A stretch of 19,054 nucleotides of DNA, from assembly GCA_016198625.1 (NCBI GenBank), contig JACQIH010000029.1, positions 1-19,054 on the forward strand, in the 5' to 3' direction. The notes under the pieces were generated by a model. It saw only the letters and a list, made by a program, of their open reading frames with translations, did not search any database and was not told the DNA's origin. Below are positions 6,901 to 14,121 of the stretch, one piece after another. The stretch comes from Candidatus Aenigmatarchaeota archaeon. GTDB taxonomy: Archaea; Aenigmatarchaeota; Aenigmatarchaeia; GW2011-AR5. Made by a program: the position numbers and the translations under genes. The first letter of the stretch is position 1, and each line of letters starts with the position of its first letter.

Positions 6901-7348
6901 ATTCCATCACGCCGTATCCTATAATCAGGCCTATCGCCGCTCCGGCGGCAATGTCGCGATAATAGTGCCTTTTCAGGTAAATGCGCGAGTATGCCACAAG
7001 CAGCGCCAGCACGGACAGTGCGGCTGTTAGAGCGGCGCTGCCGAAAGCTGCTGCAAGCATGTAAGACACGAAGAACGCCCTTACCGTATGCACGCTGGGG
7101 AAGGATGAGGCCTCTATTTTCTCTATCAGGTTGCTGTGCTTCATTATGCCCGGCCTGTTCCTGAAGAAGAGGAGCTTTGCCGGAATAGTGACGGCGTACA
7201 TGAGTATCTGCGCAACGGCCAGCTTGTAAGACAGCTGGGTATGGCCCAAGGAAAAGAGCGCCCCAGCTATGAGGATAAAATAATATATCGTGCCCAGCGA
7301 GGTTATGTCGCGCATCGCCGAGTCGAGATAAAACTTCTTCAGGTTCAT
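6893..7348 (-). CDS. PAP2-family membrane phosphatase
   Basis: The 151-residue protein has all three parts of the PAP2 signature: KX6RP (Lys58 to Arg65-Pro66), PSVH (84-87, where the usual form is PSGH), and SRX5HX3D (Ser121, Arg122, His128, Asp132). Five to six hydrophobic segments surround them. Relatives dephosphorylate phosphatidate or polyprenyl pyrophosphate on the outer membrane face. In a glycan locus, recycling of dolichyl pyrophosphate or phosphate after sugar transfer is the most natural role. It overlaps rmlB by eight bases and lies 40 bases after rmlA. The glycine-to-valine change in PSGH is unusual, but the catalytic histidines remain. Confidence 0.87.
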   Translation of the reverse strand: MNLKKFYLDSAMRDITSLGTIYYFILIAGALFSLGHTQLSYKLAVAQILMYAVTIPAKLLFFRNRPGIMKHSNLIEKIEASSFPSVHTVRAFFVSYMLAAAFGSAALTAALSVLALLVAYSRIYLKRHYYRDIAAGAAIGLIIGYGVMEYV

Positions 7349-7375
7349 CAGACCACGTTTAAGATTTGCAGGGGG

Positions 7376-7386
7376 AAATATAAAAC
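7376..7386 (-). promoter_or_regulatory. Possible TATA box ahead of the PAP2 gene
   Basis: The minus strand reads gttttatattt, centred about 33 bases before the ATG at 7348. This would give a leader of a few bases. It lies in the 40-base gap after rmlA, so the PAP2-rmlB-SMR-2H-GT2 operon may have its own promoter in addition to read-through. Confidence 0.35.
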
Positions 7387-7388
7387 GC

Positions 7389-8120
7389 CTATTTGCCGCT
7401 GTTTTTCAGCTCTTTCAGCTTTATGTTCGCTTCCATCAGCTCTTCAATCGTCCCCGCATCGAGCCAATGGCCATCTATGACAGAAGCCTTCAGCGTGCCT
7501 TTTCTCAAGAAGTAGCCGTTGAGCTCCGTTATCTCCGTCTCGCCTCTGGGAGATGGCTTCAGCTGCTTTATTGCACCGAAAGCCTCGGGGCTGTACATAT
7601 TTACGCCTATGGAGATCATGGTGCTCGGCGGGCTTTTCGGCTTCTCGATAAGCTGGACTACCCGGTCGCCGTTCAGGACAGCCACGCCGGATTTCATGGC
7701 CTGTTCGGGCGTGCCTTTGTAAAGAAGTATTCTGGCGTCTTCGCTTCCTTGCTCGAATTCCTTCACGAAGCGGGTGATAGGATGGGTCAGTATGTTGTCC
7801 CCGTTTATCGCAACGAACTTGTCGCCGCCCACAAAATCCTCGGCAATGCCTATAGCCGACGGGATTCCCGAAGGCTCGTCCTGGACCTTGAACGTGAAAT
7901 TCACTCCCATTTCTTTCCCTGAGCCGAGGAGCGAGAACACAGCGCCTGCGTGCTCCTTCCCTGTTATCACCAGGATGTCCTTTATCCCGGCATCTTTCAG
8001 GGTTTCTATGGGATAAAAGATCATCGGCTTGTTGTAGATTGGCAACAGGTGCTTGTTCGTCACGAGCGTGAGCGGCCGAAGCCTCATCGCCGTGCCTCCG
8101 GCCAGAATGACTCCTTTCAT
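7389..8120 (-). CDS. rmlA: Glucose-1-phosphate thymidylyltransferase, short archaeal form
   Basis: The 243-residue protein begins MKGVILAGGTAMRLRPLT, a slight variant of GGSGTRLRPLT. It continues with NKHLLPIYNKPMIFYPI, the RmlA-specific lysine segment, GDNI with metal-site Asp108, EKP, and HWLDAGTIEELMEA, matching WLDTGT in RmlA. Bacterial RmlA has about 290 residues; the missing C-terminal part corresponds to its allosteric/tetramer region, as in short archaeal enzymes. The reaction joins dTTP and glucose 1-phosphate to dTDP-glucose, the substrate of the adjacent RmlB. Use of UTP rather than dTTP cannot be ruled out from sequence. The ATG at 8120 is 27.5 bases from its TATA box. Confidence 0.88.
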   Translation of the reverse strand: MKGVILAGGTAMRLRPLTLVTNKHLLPIYNKPMIFYPIETLKDAGIKDILVITGKEHAGAVFSLLGSGKEMGVNFTFKVQDEPSGIPSAIGIAEDFVGGDKFVAINGDNILTHPITRFVKEFEQGSEDARILLYKGTPEQAMKSGVAVLNGDRVVQLIEKPKSPPSTMISIGVNMYSPEAFGAIKQLKPSPRGETEITELNGYFLRKGTLKASVIDGHWLDAGTIEELMEANIKLKELKNSGK

Positions 8121-8141
8121 AAGAAGACACTATCAACGCAA

Positions 8142-8151
8142 GCTTTTAATG
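8142..8151 (-). promoter_or_regulatory. TATA box of rmlA, overlapping the prs stop codon
   Basis: The minus strand reads cattaaaagc with its TTAA centred 27.5 bases before the rmlA ATG. The TAA inside it (8148-8146) is the stop codon of prs, so the promoter is embedded in the prs 3' end. Confidence 0.6.
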
Positions 8152-9027
8152 TATTTTCTGGAGCGCAACGCTTATTTTGCCGGCGGCGTATTTTTCGACT
8201 TTTACGCGGGAAAACTCTGACTCGATGGTGTTTGTCGCTACAATCTCGTCCGCGACGTTGAGCAGAAGTTTCCACGAGTCCTTTGAAAGTAAGGAAAACA
8301 CCGGATGAACGCATGCGCATATTATCCTGCTCGCGCCGCTCCGCTTTGCGATCGTGGCGGCATTGAGCATCGACCTGCCGCTTCCTACGATATCGTCGAT
8401 TATGACCACGCTCCTGCCTTGGGCTTCCATGCCGCCTTGCGTCCGCACTTCGCCCGTGGCCAGGTTGCGCTCCTTGCTGAGCACGTAGTTCTCCGTCCCC
8501 AGGGCCTCTGCGGCGGATTTTGCGATGTTATCCATTCTGGCGTCGGGCCCGACGATTACAGGATCATCGAGTCCCATTTCCTTGATGAATTCGACGAGCG
8601 GCTCGAAGCCGTTGATGTTATGGACGGTCACAGGGCCCTTTATCGTCTCATTTTCCCTTTGGTGGTGCGATGTCACGGTGAAAATACCGCTGACGTTGGC
8701 AGCCAGCATCTCGAGTATGTACTTCAACGAAGCAGGCTCGCCTTTCCTGAAAGCCTTGTCCTGTCTGGTGTAGGGAAGGTACGGCGCGAAAACGAACACG
8801 TTCTTGCCTTCCTCCTTGAGGGTCCGCGCCATGAGCAGGGCCTCCACAAGAAAGGAATTCGGGTCCTTCCATATGCGGCTCACAATAAGGACGTCTTTGC
8901 CGGGGATGTCCGGAAGCCTCGGGCATAGCTCCCCGTCATCGAATACCTTTCTCTCGAGCTCCGCGTGGCTCTCGCCAAGGTACTTCGCTACATTGCGCGA
9001 AAACCCGTCGCATCCTACTACAATCAT
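8146..9027 (-). CDS. prs: Ribose-phosphate pyrophosphokinase (PRPP synthase)
   Basis: The 293-residue protein has the PRPP synthase order of motifs: FDDGE (29-33), the ATP-binding APYLPYTRQDKAF (81-93), TSHHQ (119-123), GPDARM (160-165), and the PRPP loop VVIIDDIVGSGRSM (207-220), which in most members ends DDIISTGGT. It joins ATP and ribose 5-phosphate to PRPP plus AMP in the cytoplasm, for nucleotide and histidine synthesis. The ATG at 9027 is preferred over the TTG at 9030 because it aligns with the family and lies 26.5 bases from the TATA box. Within a glycan locus it may simply be a housekeeping neighbour. Supply of PRPP for polyprenyl-phosphoryl-ribose donors is possible but unsupported. 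Confidence 0.92.
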   Translation of the reverse strand: MIVVGCDGFSRNVAKYLGESHAELERKVFDDGELCPRLPDIPGKDVLIVSRIWKDPNSFLVEALLMARTLKEEGKNVFVFAPYLPYTRQDKAFRKGEPASLKYILEMLAANVSGIFTVTSHHQRENETIKGPVTVHNINGFEPLVEFIKEMGLDDPVIVGPDARMDNIAKSAAEALGTENYVLSKERNLATGEVRTQGGMEAQGRSVVIIDDIVGSGRSMLNAATIAKRSGASRIICACVHPVFSLLSKDSWKLLLNVADEIVATNTIESEFSRVKVEKYAAGKISVALQKIH

Positions 9028-9043
9028 CAACTTAATTTCTAGT

Positions 9044-9058
9044 GCAATTTTTTAAGCA
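9044..9058. promoter_or_regulatory. Shared TATA region of prs (minus) and GT2 (plus)
   Basis: gcaattttttaagca contains one TTAA centred at 9053.5. It is 26.5 bases from the prs ATG (9027) and 24.5 bases from the GT2 ATG (9078), so one element may serve both directions. The same 15 bases recur at 14089-14103 ahead of the GT4 gene. Confidence 0.55.
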
Positions 9059-9077
9059 TAATCCACTACATACAGCT

Positions 9078-9782
9078 ATGCTTTCTGTGCTGATTCCTTC
9101 GTATAACGAGGAGGAATACATAGCGGACAGCCTGGAAAAAATGATCCGCGAGCTTGAAAGCCTCGGCACGGATTACGAGCTTATAGTGGTGGAGGAGAGC
9201 ACCGACAGGACTCCCGGTATCGTCGGCGCCCTCGCAAAGAAATATCACCGGCTGAGGCATCTGCATTTTGACAAAAGGCTTGGCAAGGGCGGCGCACTGG
9301 AGAAGGGAATTGAAGCCGCTAAAGGCAGCCGCATAGTTTTCACGGACGCGGACTTATCAACGGACCTGTCGTCTTTGCGCGATATAGCAAGGCAGCTGGA
9401 CGATTGCGATATTGTCTTAGGCTCGAGGTATCATCCTCTTTCGCGTTCGGACAGGACAATCCTGCGCCTGCTTCTTAGCCGCGCGTATTCCGTGTGCGTT
9501 CGCGCGCTTCTTGGCATCAGGAGGCCGCAGGACTTGCAATGCGGCATGAAGGGTTTTAGGCGAAGCGCTGCGCTGAAAATACTGCCCGCGGTCAGGAACA
9601 AGGGCTTTTTCTGGGACACCGAATTTCTTTTCCATGCCAAACGCTTAGGATACAGAATAGGCGAGGTTCCGGTTATCTGGGTCGAGAAGCGCGTCCGGGG
9701 AAGCGGGAGCGGGAAGCTGAAAAACATTATTTACATGGGCAAGTCGCTGCTGAAACTTTTTGCGAGAAGCCTACTTGGCTGA
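9078..9782 (+). CDS. GT2 glycosyltransferase, dolichyl-phosphate-glucose/mannose synthase type
   Basis: The 234-residue GT-A protein starts MLSVLIPSYNEEEYI, has EESTDRT (39-45) in the place of DDGSTDxT, KRLGKGGALEKGI, the metal motif TDADLSTD (89-96), LGSRYH, and DLQCGMKGF, which corresponds to the DTQCGFKLF stretch of Alg5-like enzymes. It probably loads a hexose from a nucleotide onto a dolichyl phosphate at the inner membrane face. No membrane helices follow the GT domain. The open frame extends to 9042, but that part runs through the promoter, and the ATG at 9078 fits both family and TATA spacing. The last 12 bases overlap the end of the convergent SDR gene. Confidence 0.85.
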   Translation: MLSVLIPSYNEEEYIADSLEKMIRELESLGTDYELIVVEESTDRTPGIVGALAKKYHRLRHLHFDKRLGKGGALEKGIEAAKGSRIVFTDADLSTDLSSLRDIARQLDDCDIVLGSRYHPLSRSDRTILRLLLSRAYSVCVRALLGIRRPQDLQCGMKGFRRSAALKILPAVRNKGFFWDTEFLFHAKRLGYRIGEVPVIWVEKRVRGSGSGKLKNIIYMGKSLLKLFARSLLG

Positions 9783-10709
9783 TACCTCGCTGCGCCAGTA
9801 ATCAAGGGTATTCTCGAGGGTTTTTTCGAGGGGCATTTCTGGGTTCCAGCCGAGCTTGCGCAGCTTCGTATTGTCGCCGATGAATATGGGGTCGTCCGAC
9901 GGCCGCAGTTTCGCGGGATCCGTAACGACATTTATTTCAGTCCTGCCAAGGCTTATTATTTTTTGGAGCACGTCCTTCATCTTGTTTCCGCGGCCCGTGC
10001 AGATGTTGTAGGCGTCGCCCCATTTGCCCTTTCTGGCAAGGAGCCACACGGCGCTCACGGCGTCGGCAACGTCGGTGATGTCTATCACAGGCTCCAGGTT
10101 CCCGACGCCTAATTGCTGCCGAAGGCCGGCCTCTATTTCCGCGACGCCTTTTGTCCATTCGGCGATAGCGCTTCCGGTTTTCCGCGGCCCTATTGTGTTG
10201 AAGAACCTTAGCCGCAGGGTCTTCATGCCGTATGTGCGCCAGTAATGGTACCCGAGCATGTCCGCGGCGGCTTTGCTCACCGCATAAGGCGACGACGGCC
10301 TGAACTCCTTTGTTTCCTTTATCGGTATCTCCTCGTAATAGCATAATCCGTAAGGGGCCGAGCTCGATGCTATGCATACCACGGCGTCGCTGTCCTTCAG
10401 GGCTTCCAGCAGGTACATCGTGCCCATTATGTTGCTCTTGTACGTATTTTCCGGGTCTTTCAGCGACGGTATGACGAAGCTCTGGGCAGCCATGTGAAAC
10501 ACGTAATCGGGCTGCGTCTTTTCAACGACCGCAAGGACTTCGCTTTTATTGGCGATGTCGCATCCCATCATTTCGATTTTCCCTTCGAGGTGCGCGATGT
10601 TCTTCGTGCTGCTGCGGAACGTGCCCGCCACATCGGCTCCCTGCCCAGCGAAGAAATCAGCTAGATGCGAGCCTATGAACCCTCCTGCGCCTGTGATGAG
10701 TATTTTCAT
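9771..10709 (-). CDS. Extended SDR, GDP-mannose 4,6-dehydratase / GDP-4-keto-6-deoxymannose reductase family
   Basis: The 312-residue protein begins MKILITGAGGFIGSHLADFF and has Tyr142 and Lys146 in SPYAVSK, RLRFFNTIGPR, VGNLEPVIDITDV, and a C-terminal GDNTKLRKLGWNPEMPLEKTLENT pattern. These are features of the Gmd/Rmd branch. The SSSEVYG of dehydratases reads SSSAPYG here (115-121), lacking the catalytic glutamate, which favours a ketoreductase or epimerase over a dehydratase. It could therefore reduce a 4-keto-6-deoxy nucleotide sugar, possibly the RmlB product. The upstream open frame to 10871 runs through non-coding and opposite-strand sequence, so the ATG at 10709 is chosen. A palindrome lies upstream at 10734. 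Confidence 0.82.
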   Translation of the reverse strand: MKILITGAGGFIGSHLADFFAGQGADVAGTFRSSTKNIAHLEGKIEMMGCDIANKSEVLAVVEKTQPDYVFHMAAQSFVIPSLKDPENTYKSNIMGTMYLLEALKDSDAVVCIASSSAPYGLCYYEEIPIKETKEFRPSSPYAVSKAAADMLGYHYWRTYGMKTLRLRFFNTIGPRKTGSAIAEWTKGVAEIEAGLRQQLGVGNLEPVIDITDVADAVSAVWLLARKGKWGDAYNICTGRGNKMKDVLQKIISLGRTEINVVTDPAKLRPSDDPIFIGDNTKLRKLGWNPEMPLEKTLENTLDYWRSEVSAK

Positions 10710-10733
10710 TCCAACACTACCTAGACTTTTGAT

Positions 10734-10754
10734 GCAACTTTTTCTAAAAGTTGC
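10734..10754. repeat. Perfect 9-base inverted repeat with 3-base loop
   Basis: gcaactttt (10734-10742) and aaaagttgc (10746-10754) are exact reverse complements around tct. The element lies 25 to 45 bases upstream of the SDR ATG and contains an AT-rich ttttagaaa that could be its TATA region. It is either a hairpin or the operator of a dimeric regulator. There is no T-run supporting a terminator. Confidence 0.7.
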
Positions 10755-10777
10755 TTTGAACGAACTTAACAGATAAC

Positions 10778-10787
10778 TCTTAAAAAC
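10778..10787 (+). promoter_or_regulatory. TATA box of the methyltransferase gene
   Basis: ctcttaaaaa has its TTAA centred 28.5 bases before the ATG at 10810. It is followed by CCTTCCTCG, nearly the same downstream sequence as in the duplicated promoter at 2405-2442. Confidence 0.55.
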
Positions 10788-10809
10788 CTTCCTCGCGGCA
10801 TATACAACT

Positions 10810-11514
10810 ATGACCGCAAAGGAGCGCGTTCTGAAAGTTGCAAGGAAAGTAGAAGGCATGCTCACGGACAAGGAGGCGTTCCTGCTTTACCTGCTGGCGA
10901 AGAACGGACCTGGCAGGGGCTGCATAGTGGAATTGGGCAGCTACAAGGGCAAATCAACGGTCTGCCTAGCGCTCGGATCCAAGGCGGCGGGCCGCGAAAA
11001 GGTGTACGCCGTTGATTGGCATCGGGGATGGAAGGATGCCGTGAAGGGCGGCACGCTCGGCGAGTTTTCAAGGAACATGAGAAAATCCGGGGTCCGCGAT
11101 TACGTTGTGCCTGTCGTGATGAAATCCGAGGACGCCGGCCGCAAGTGGAAAAGGCGCATCAGGCTTTTATGGATAGACGCCTCGCACGACTACAAGGACG
11201 TGAGAAAGGATTTTTTGATGTGGAGCAGGTTTCTCGTGGATGGAGGTATAGTCGCTTTCCATGATTCATTCTGGGAAGGGCCTTACAGGGTCGTTAATGA
11301 TTACGTTCTGAAGTCCGGCAAATACTCAAAAGCGGGCTCTGTGGATTACATTGCCTTCGCGGCGAAGTCAAGGCCCGGCACAGCCGGGAAGCTGAGGAAC
11401 AAAAAGCTGCTTCTCATCCGCTCGCTGCTGAAATATCCCATGAGGTCGGAGCACTTGCATCCCCGTCTGCTGAACAAAGCCATAAAGGATGTCCTTCTCA
11501 GCGACTCACCTTAG
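10810..11514 (+). CDS. Class I SAM-dependent methyltransferase, family-24-like
   Basis: The 234-residue protein has the SAM-binding motif I IVELGSYKGKST (39-50), an acidic end to strand 2 (VYAVDW), LLWIDASHDYKDVRKDF at about 118-134, and GGIVAFHDSFWEGP. These are typical of Methyltransf_24 proteins found in polysaccharide clusters. The reaction would be methyl transfer from SAM, possibly to a sugar hydroxyl, given the position among glycosyltransferase and flippase genes. The acceptor is not identifiable. The C-terminal basic stretch (about 190-225) is not part of the core fold. Its last nine bases overlap the convergent flippase gene. Confidence 0.8.
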   Translation: MTAKERVLKVARKVEGMLTDKEAFLLYLLAKNGPGRGCIVELGSYKGKSTVCLALGSKAAGREKVYAVDWHRGWKDAVKGGTLGEFSRNMRKSGVRDYVVPVVMKSEDAGRKWKRRIRLLWIDASHDYKDVRKDFLMWSRFLVDGGIVAFHDSFWEGPYRVVNDYVLKSGKYSKAGSVDYIAFAAKSRPGTAGKLRNKKLLLIRSLLKYPMRSEHLHPRLLNKAIKDVLLSDSP

Positions 11515-12999
11515 GAACGCCGACGGTATCGGGATTCCGCCTTTCTTGAGAACTGCGAGTTCCTCTTTCTTTACCGTTTTTGTGGCGAACAGGAACAGCG
11601 CGTATATAGCAGCCCCGCAGAGAACGGCCGCTGCCGCTTCGATCCAGGCGTTCATGTCAAGAAATGATTTGATGAAAAGCATCGCGGCAAAGGAAATTGC
11701 CCCCCCGAACATCGATTTCACTATGTCGTGCGCATGTATCGTGATGAGCGATTTCGCGGCGAGATGCCTTATCATGAGGGATGCTCCGATGATGTAGGAA
11801 AGGAGCGCCGCGAGCGCCGCGCCTTCTATCCCGAGGACCGGAATCAGCGCAAGATTTAGGAACACATTCGTGGCGCCGAGTAGAAGCACAATATTCCTGT
11901 TCGTCTTCGGCTCGCCCACGGCTATCATGGCCGTGGATAGTATCCAGAACACGGCATAGAACACGGAATTGATGACCAGTATCTGCAATGCCGCGGCTGC
12001 GCCGAGGTACTGCTCGCCGAAAAGCATCCTTATGATTATTTCCGGGAACGCTACGACTGGTATGATGAAAGGAATTGAAAACACGAAGTAAAATTTGACG
12101 ATAAGCCCCAGCATTTTTCTTATCATCGCGCTGTCCTTTCTCGCCCAGAGCTCCGAGATGATAGGAAGTATCACTATGGACGCCGATCCCATGAGGGCCC
12201 AAATAATCTGCGATGTAGGCAGCGCAACCTGGTATAGCGCTACGCTGCCCAGGGAAAGCATGGCCGTGATAAGAATCGTGTCAAAGTAGTTCAGGGCAAC
12301 CCCGCCTATGTTGGCTACGAAGAGCGGCGCGCTGAAGTGCCATAGGCGGCTGGCCATGGCCCTCTCGATGCCTGCTGCCACGGAGAAAAAAGGGAACGAC
12401 TTCAGGACAAAAAGAAAAATGATGACGGAAATTATGATTGTTCCTGCCAGATAGCTCTGGGCCACCCCGACGGCTCCCATGTGTATTAGGAACACGGCCG
12501 CGACCAGCGTGAGTATGTTGCGCAGCGGTTCGATGACCGAGTAGAGCTCTATCTTCCCGAGGCCCTGAAGCGCGTATTGCAGCGACACGAACACGCTGAA
12601 AAGGTAGGAGAGCATTATGAGCCTCAGCGGCTCTTCGGCGCCGGCGTTCTTAAAATAAAATTGCGCCAGGGTAGGCGCTGCGAGGAAAACCGCGGATGTC
12701 ATGAAAAATGCCAGCAGAAACTGCATGGCCAGAGCGGAGTATATGACAGACTTTACGCCCTTCCTGTCTTTTTCCGCGTTGAACTCCGCTATGAATTTTG
12801 TCATGGTCTGCGACAGCCCCAGGTCCTTGAATATAAGGAGGAATCCGGAAACGGAAAGCACCGCGTAAAACATGCCGAACTCCTCTATCGTGAGGTTCCT
12901 GGCAAGGAAGATGCGGAGGATCGTGCTGATGATTCCGCTCGCGAAGTACATGGCGAATATCCACAAGCTGCCTTTGACAAGGCGCTGCGCGTAACTCAT
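11506..12999 (-). CDS. Wzx-like oligosaccharide flippase (MOP/MATE superfamily)
   Basis: The 497-residue protein is hydrophobic throughout, with roughly 12 to 14 membrane helices. Its N-terminus, MSYAQRLVKGSLWIFAMYFA then LARNLTIEEFGMFYAVLSV, is the typical opening of polysaccharide_synt (RfbX/Wzx, AglR-like) flippases. KDLGLSQTMTKFIAE follows, as in the family. It should move a lipid-linked oligosaccharide across the cytoplasmic membrane for the oligosaccharyltransferase. The start is the ATG at 12999, where ATGA overlaps the stop of the GT4 gene; the longer frame to 13050 is inside GT4. Its end overlaps the convergent methyltransferase gene by nine bases. Confidence 0.9.
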   Translation of the reverse strand: MSYAQRLVKGSLWIFAMYFASGIISTILRIFLARNLTIEEFGMFYAVLSVSGFLLIFKDLGLSQTMTKFIAEFNAEKDRKGVKSVIYSALAMQFLLAFFMTSAVFLAAPTLAQFYFKNAGAEEPLRLIMLSYLFSVFVSLQYALQGLGKIELYSVIEPLRNILTLVAAVFLIHMGAVGVAQSYLAGTIIISVIIFLFVLKSFPFFSVAAGIERAMASRLWHFSAPLFVANIGGVALNYFDTILITAMLSLGSVALYQVALPTSQIIWALMGSASIVILPIISELWARKDSAMIRKMLGLIVKFYFVFSIPFIIPVVAFPEIIIRMLFGEQYLGAAAALQILVINSVFYAVFWILSTAMIAVGEPKTNRNIVLLLGATNVFLNLALIPVLGIEGAALAALLSYIIGASLMIRHLAAKSLITIHAHDIVKSMFGGAISFAAMLFIKSFLDMNAWIEAAAAVLCGAAIYALFLFATKTVKKEELAVLKKGGIPIPSAFLR

Positions 13000-14072
13000 T
13001 CCGCCAGCCTCCTGTAAAGGGATTCCACGCTCCGCGCAACGCTGTCCCACGAATATTTCTTCGCTGTTTCATGGCCGTTTTTTACAAGATTCTTTTTAGT
13101 CATCGCGTCCAGTATTCTTGACGCGAGCTCCGTCTCGTTGTCGTACAGCAGCGCGTTCCTGCCGTTGCAGAAAAAATATGCTTCAAGGTTTTTGGCGACC
13201 ACAGGAGTTCCTGCCGCCATTGATTCTATCAGAACAAGACCCAGGCCCTCGACGGACGAGGGGTTCACGAGGACCGAGGAAGACTTGATTATCCTGAATT
13301 TCTCCTGTTCGCTGACAAACCCGGAAAAAACCGCGTCAACGCCGAGGTCCCTTGCAAGCTTCTTGAGGTTGTATTCCTCGGGGCCAGATCCGACGATGCG
13401 CAATTTCACGTCGATTTCTGCCGAAATTTCCTTCACCGCCCTTATCAGCGCGTCGACGTTCTTGTATTTGACGAGCCTGCCGACGTACGTCACGGTGTTT
13501 TTTCTTTTCCTTACCCGTATCCTGTTGATGAAGTCTATATCTACGCCGCTGGGTATCGTCGTGACGTCGCTGAAGCCGAGAAATCCAAGTTTCTTCGCGG
13601 TCGTCGGAGAGTTAGCTATGACAGCGTCGTAAGGCAGCCTCGACCACATGAACTCCATCGATTTTCCCAGCGACGAGAGCGGAAACGGAAAGTACTCGTT
13701 CCACTGGTTCCAGTAAAGGTCGTGGAACGTCGCGACTACGGGTTTTCTCGTGAGCGGCTTGAGCAGCCCTGCGAAGGATGATATCCCCTGGTTGGCGTCT
13801 ATGATGTCGTTGCCTGCTGCCGCGGCCGCAGGCAATGCGAGGATGAAGGTGGCAAGCGCGGGGACGCTTCTTTTGTCCAGGGGATGCGACGAGCCTGTCC
13901 TTACAATCTGAACGCCCCTGTGCTCCTCCCTGTCCTCATGCCCGTCGAAGCGAAGCGAATAAACGGTCACGTTGTGGCGCTTCGCGAGCCTGACAGCTAT
14001 TTCGTAATATCTCCGCTCAGCGCCGCCCAGAAGATAGGGATAAAACAGCTCTGAAAGCATGCATATTTGCAT
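12996..14072 (-). CDS. GT4-family (GT-B) glycosyltransferase
   Basis: The 358-residue protein has an N-terminal GGAERRYYEIA (16-26), FHDLYWNQW, IPSGVD (173-178), VGRLVKYKN, a C-terminal domain with GSGPEE, and the EX7E motif at Glu275 and Glu283 in EGLGLVLIE. It is a retaining transferase that adds a sugar from a nucleotide donor, probably to a growing lipid-linked glycan on the cytoplasmic face. Donor and acceptor are not deducible. It has its own promoter 26.5 bases upstream and is translationally coupled to the flippase gene. Confidence 0.9.
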   Translation of the reverse strand: MQICMLSELFYPYLLGGAERRYYEIAVRLAKRHNVTVYSLRFDGHEDREEHRGVQIVRTGSSHPLDKRSVPALATFILALPAAAAAGNDIIDANQGISSFAGLLKPLTRKPVVATFHDLYWNQWNEYFPFPLSSLGKSMEFMWSRLPYDAVIANSPTTAKKLGFLGFSDVTTIPSGVDIDFINRIRVRKRKNTVTYVGRLVKYKNVDALIRAVKEISAEIDVKLRIVGSGPEEYNLKKLARDLGVDAVFSGFVSEQEKFRIIKSSSVLVNPSSVEGLGLVLIESMAAGTPVVAKNLEAYFFCNGRNALLYDNETELASRILDAMTKKNLVKNGHETAKKYSWDSVARSVESLYRRLAE

Positions 14073-14088
14073 AGTAATCCTTCCAGAA

Positions 14089-14103
14089 GCAATTTTTTAA
14101 GCA
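14089..14103 (-). promoter_or_regulatory. TATA box of the GT4-flippase operon
   Basis: The minus strand reads tgcttaaaaaattgc, with TTAA centred 26.5 bases before the ATG at 14072. Sequence, orientation and distance are the same as for prs, arguing for a shared promoter type. It separates this operon from the oligosaccharyltransferase genes upstream. Confidence 0.6.
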
Positions 14104-14121
14104 CGAACGAAATATCCGGGC

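Noticed and set aside
7444..8136. 230-codon open frame on the minus strand
   Set aside because: Out-of-frame shadow of rmlA with an arginine-rich translation and no domain.
8305..8928. 207-codon open frame on the plus strand
   Set aside because: Antisense to prs, which has complete family motifs; the composition is that of a reverse-frame shadow.
9937..10377. 146-codon open frame on the minus strand within the SDR gene
   Set aside because: Shifted frame of a gene whose motifs are intact in the main frame; no sign of overlapping coding.
10734..10754. Palindrome as an intrinsic terminator
   Set aside because: It has no T-run on either side in the right place, and no transcript is expected to end there, because both flanking genes point away from it.
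10710..10871. N-terminal extension of the SDR protein
   Set aside because: It runs through the intergenic palindrome and into the opposite-strand methyltransferase gene; the Rossmann fold begins at the ATG at 10709.
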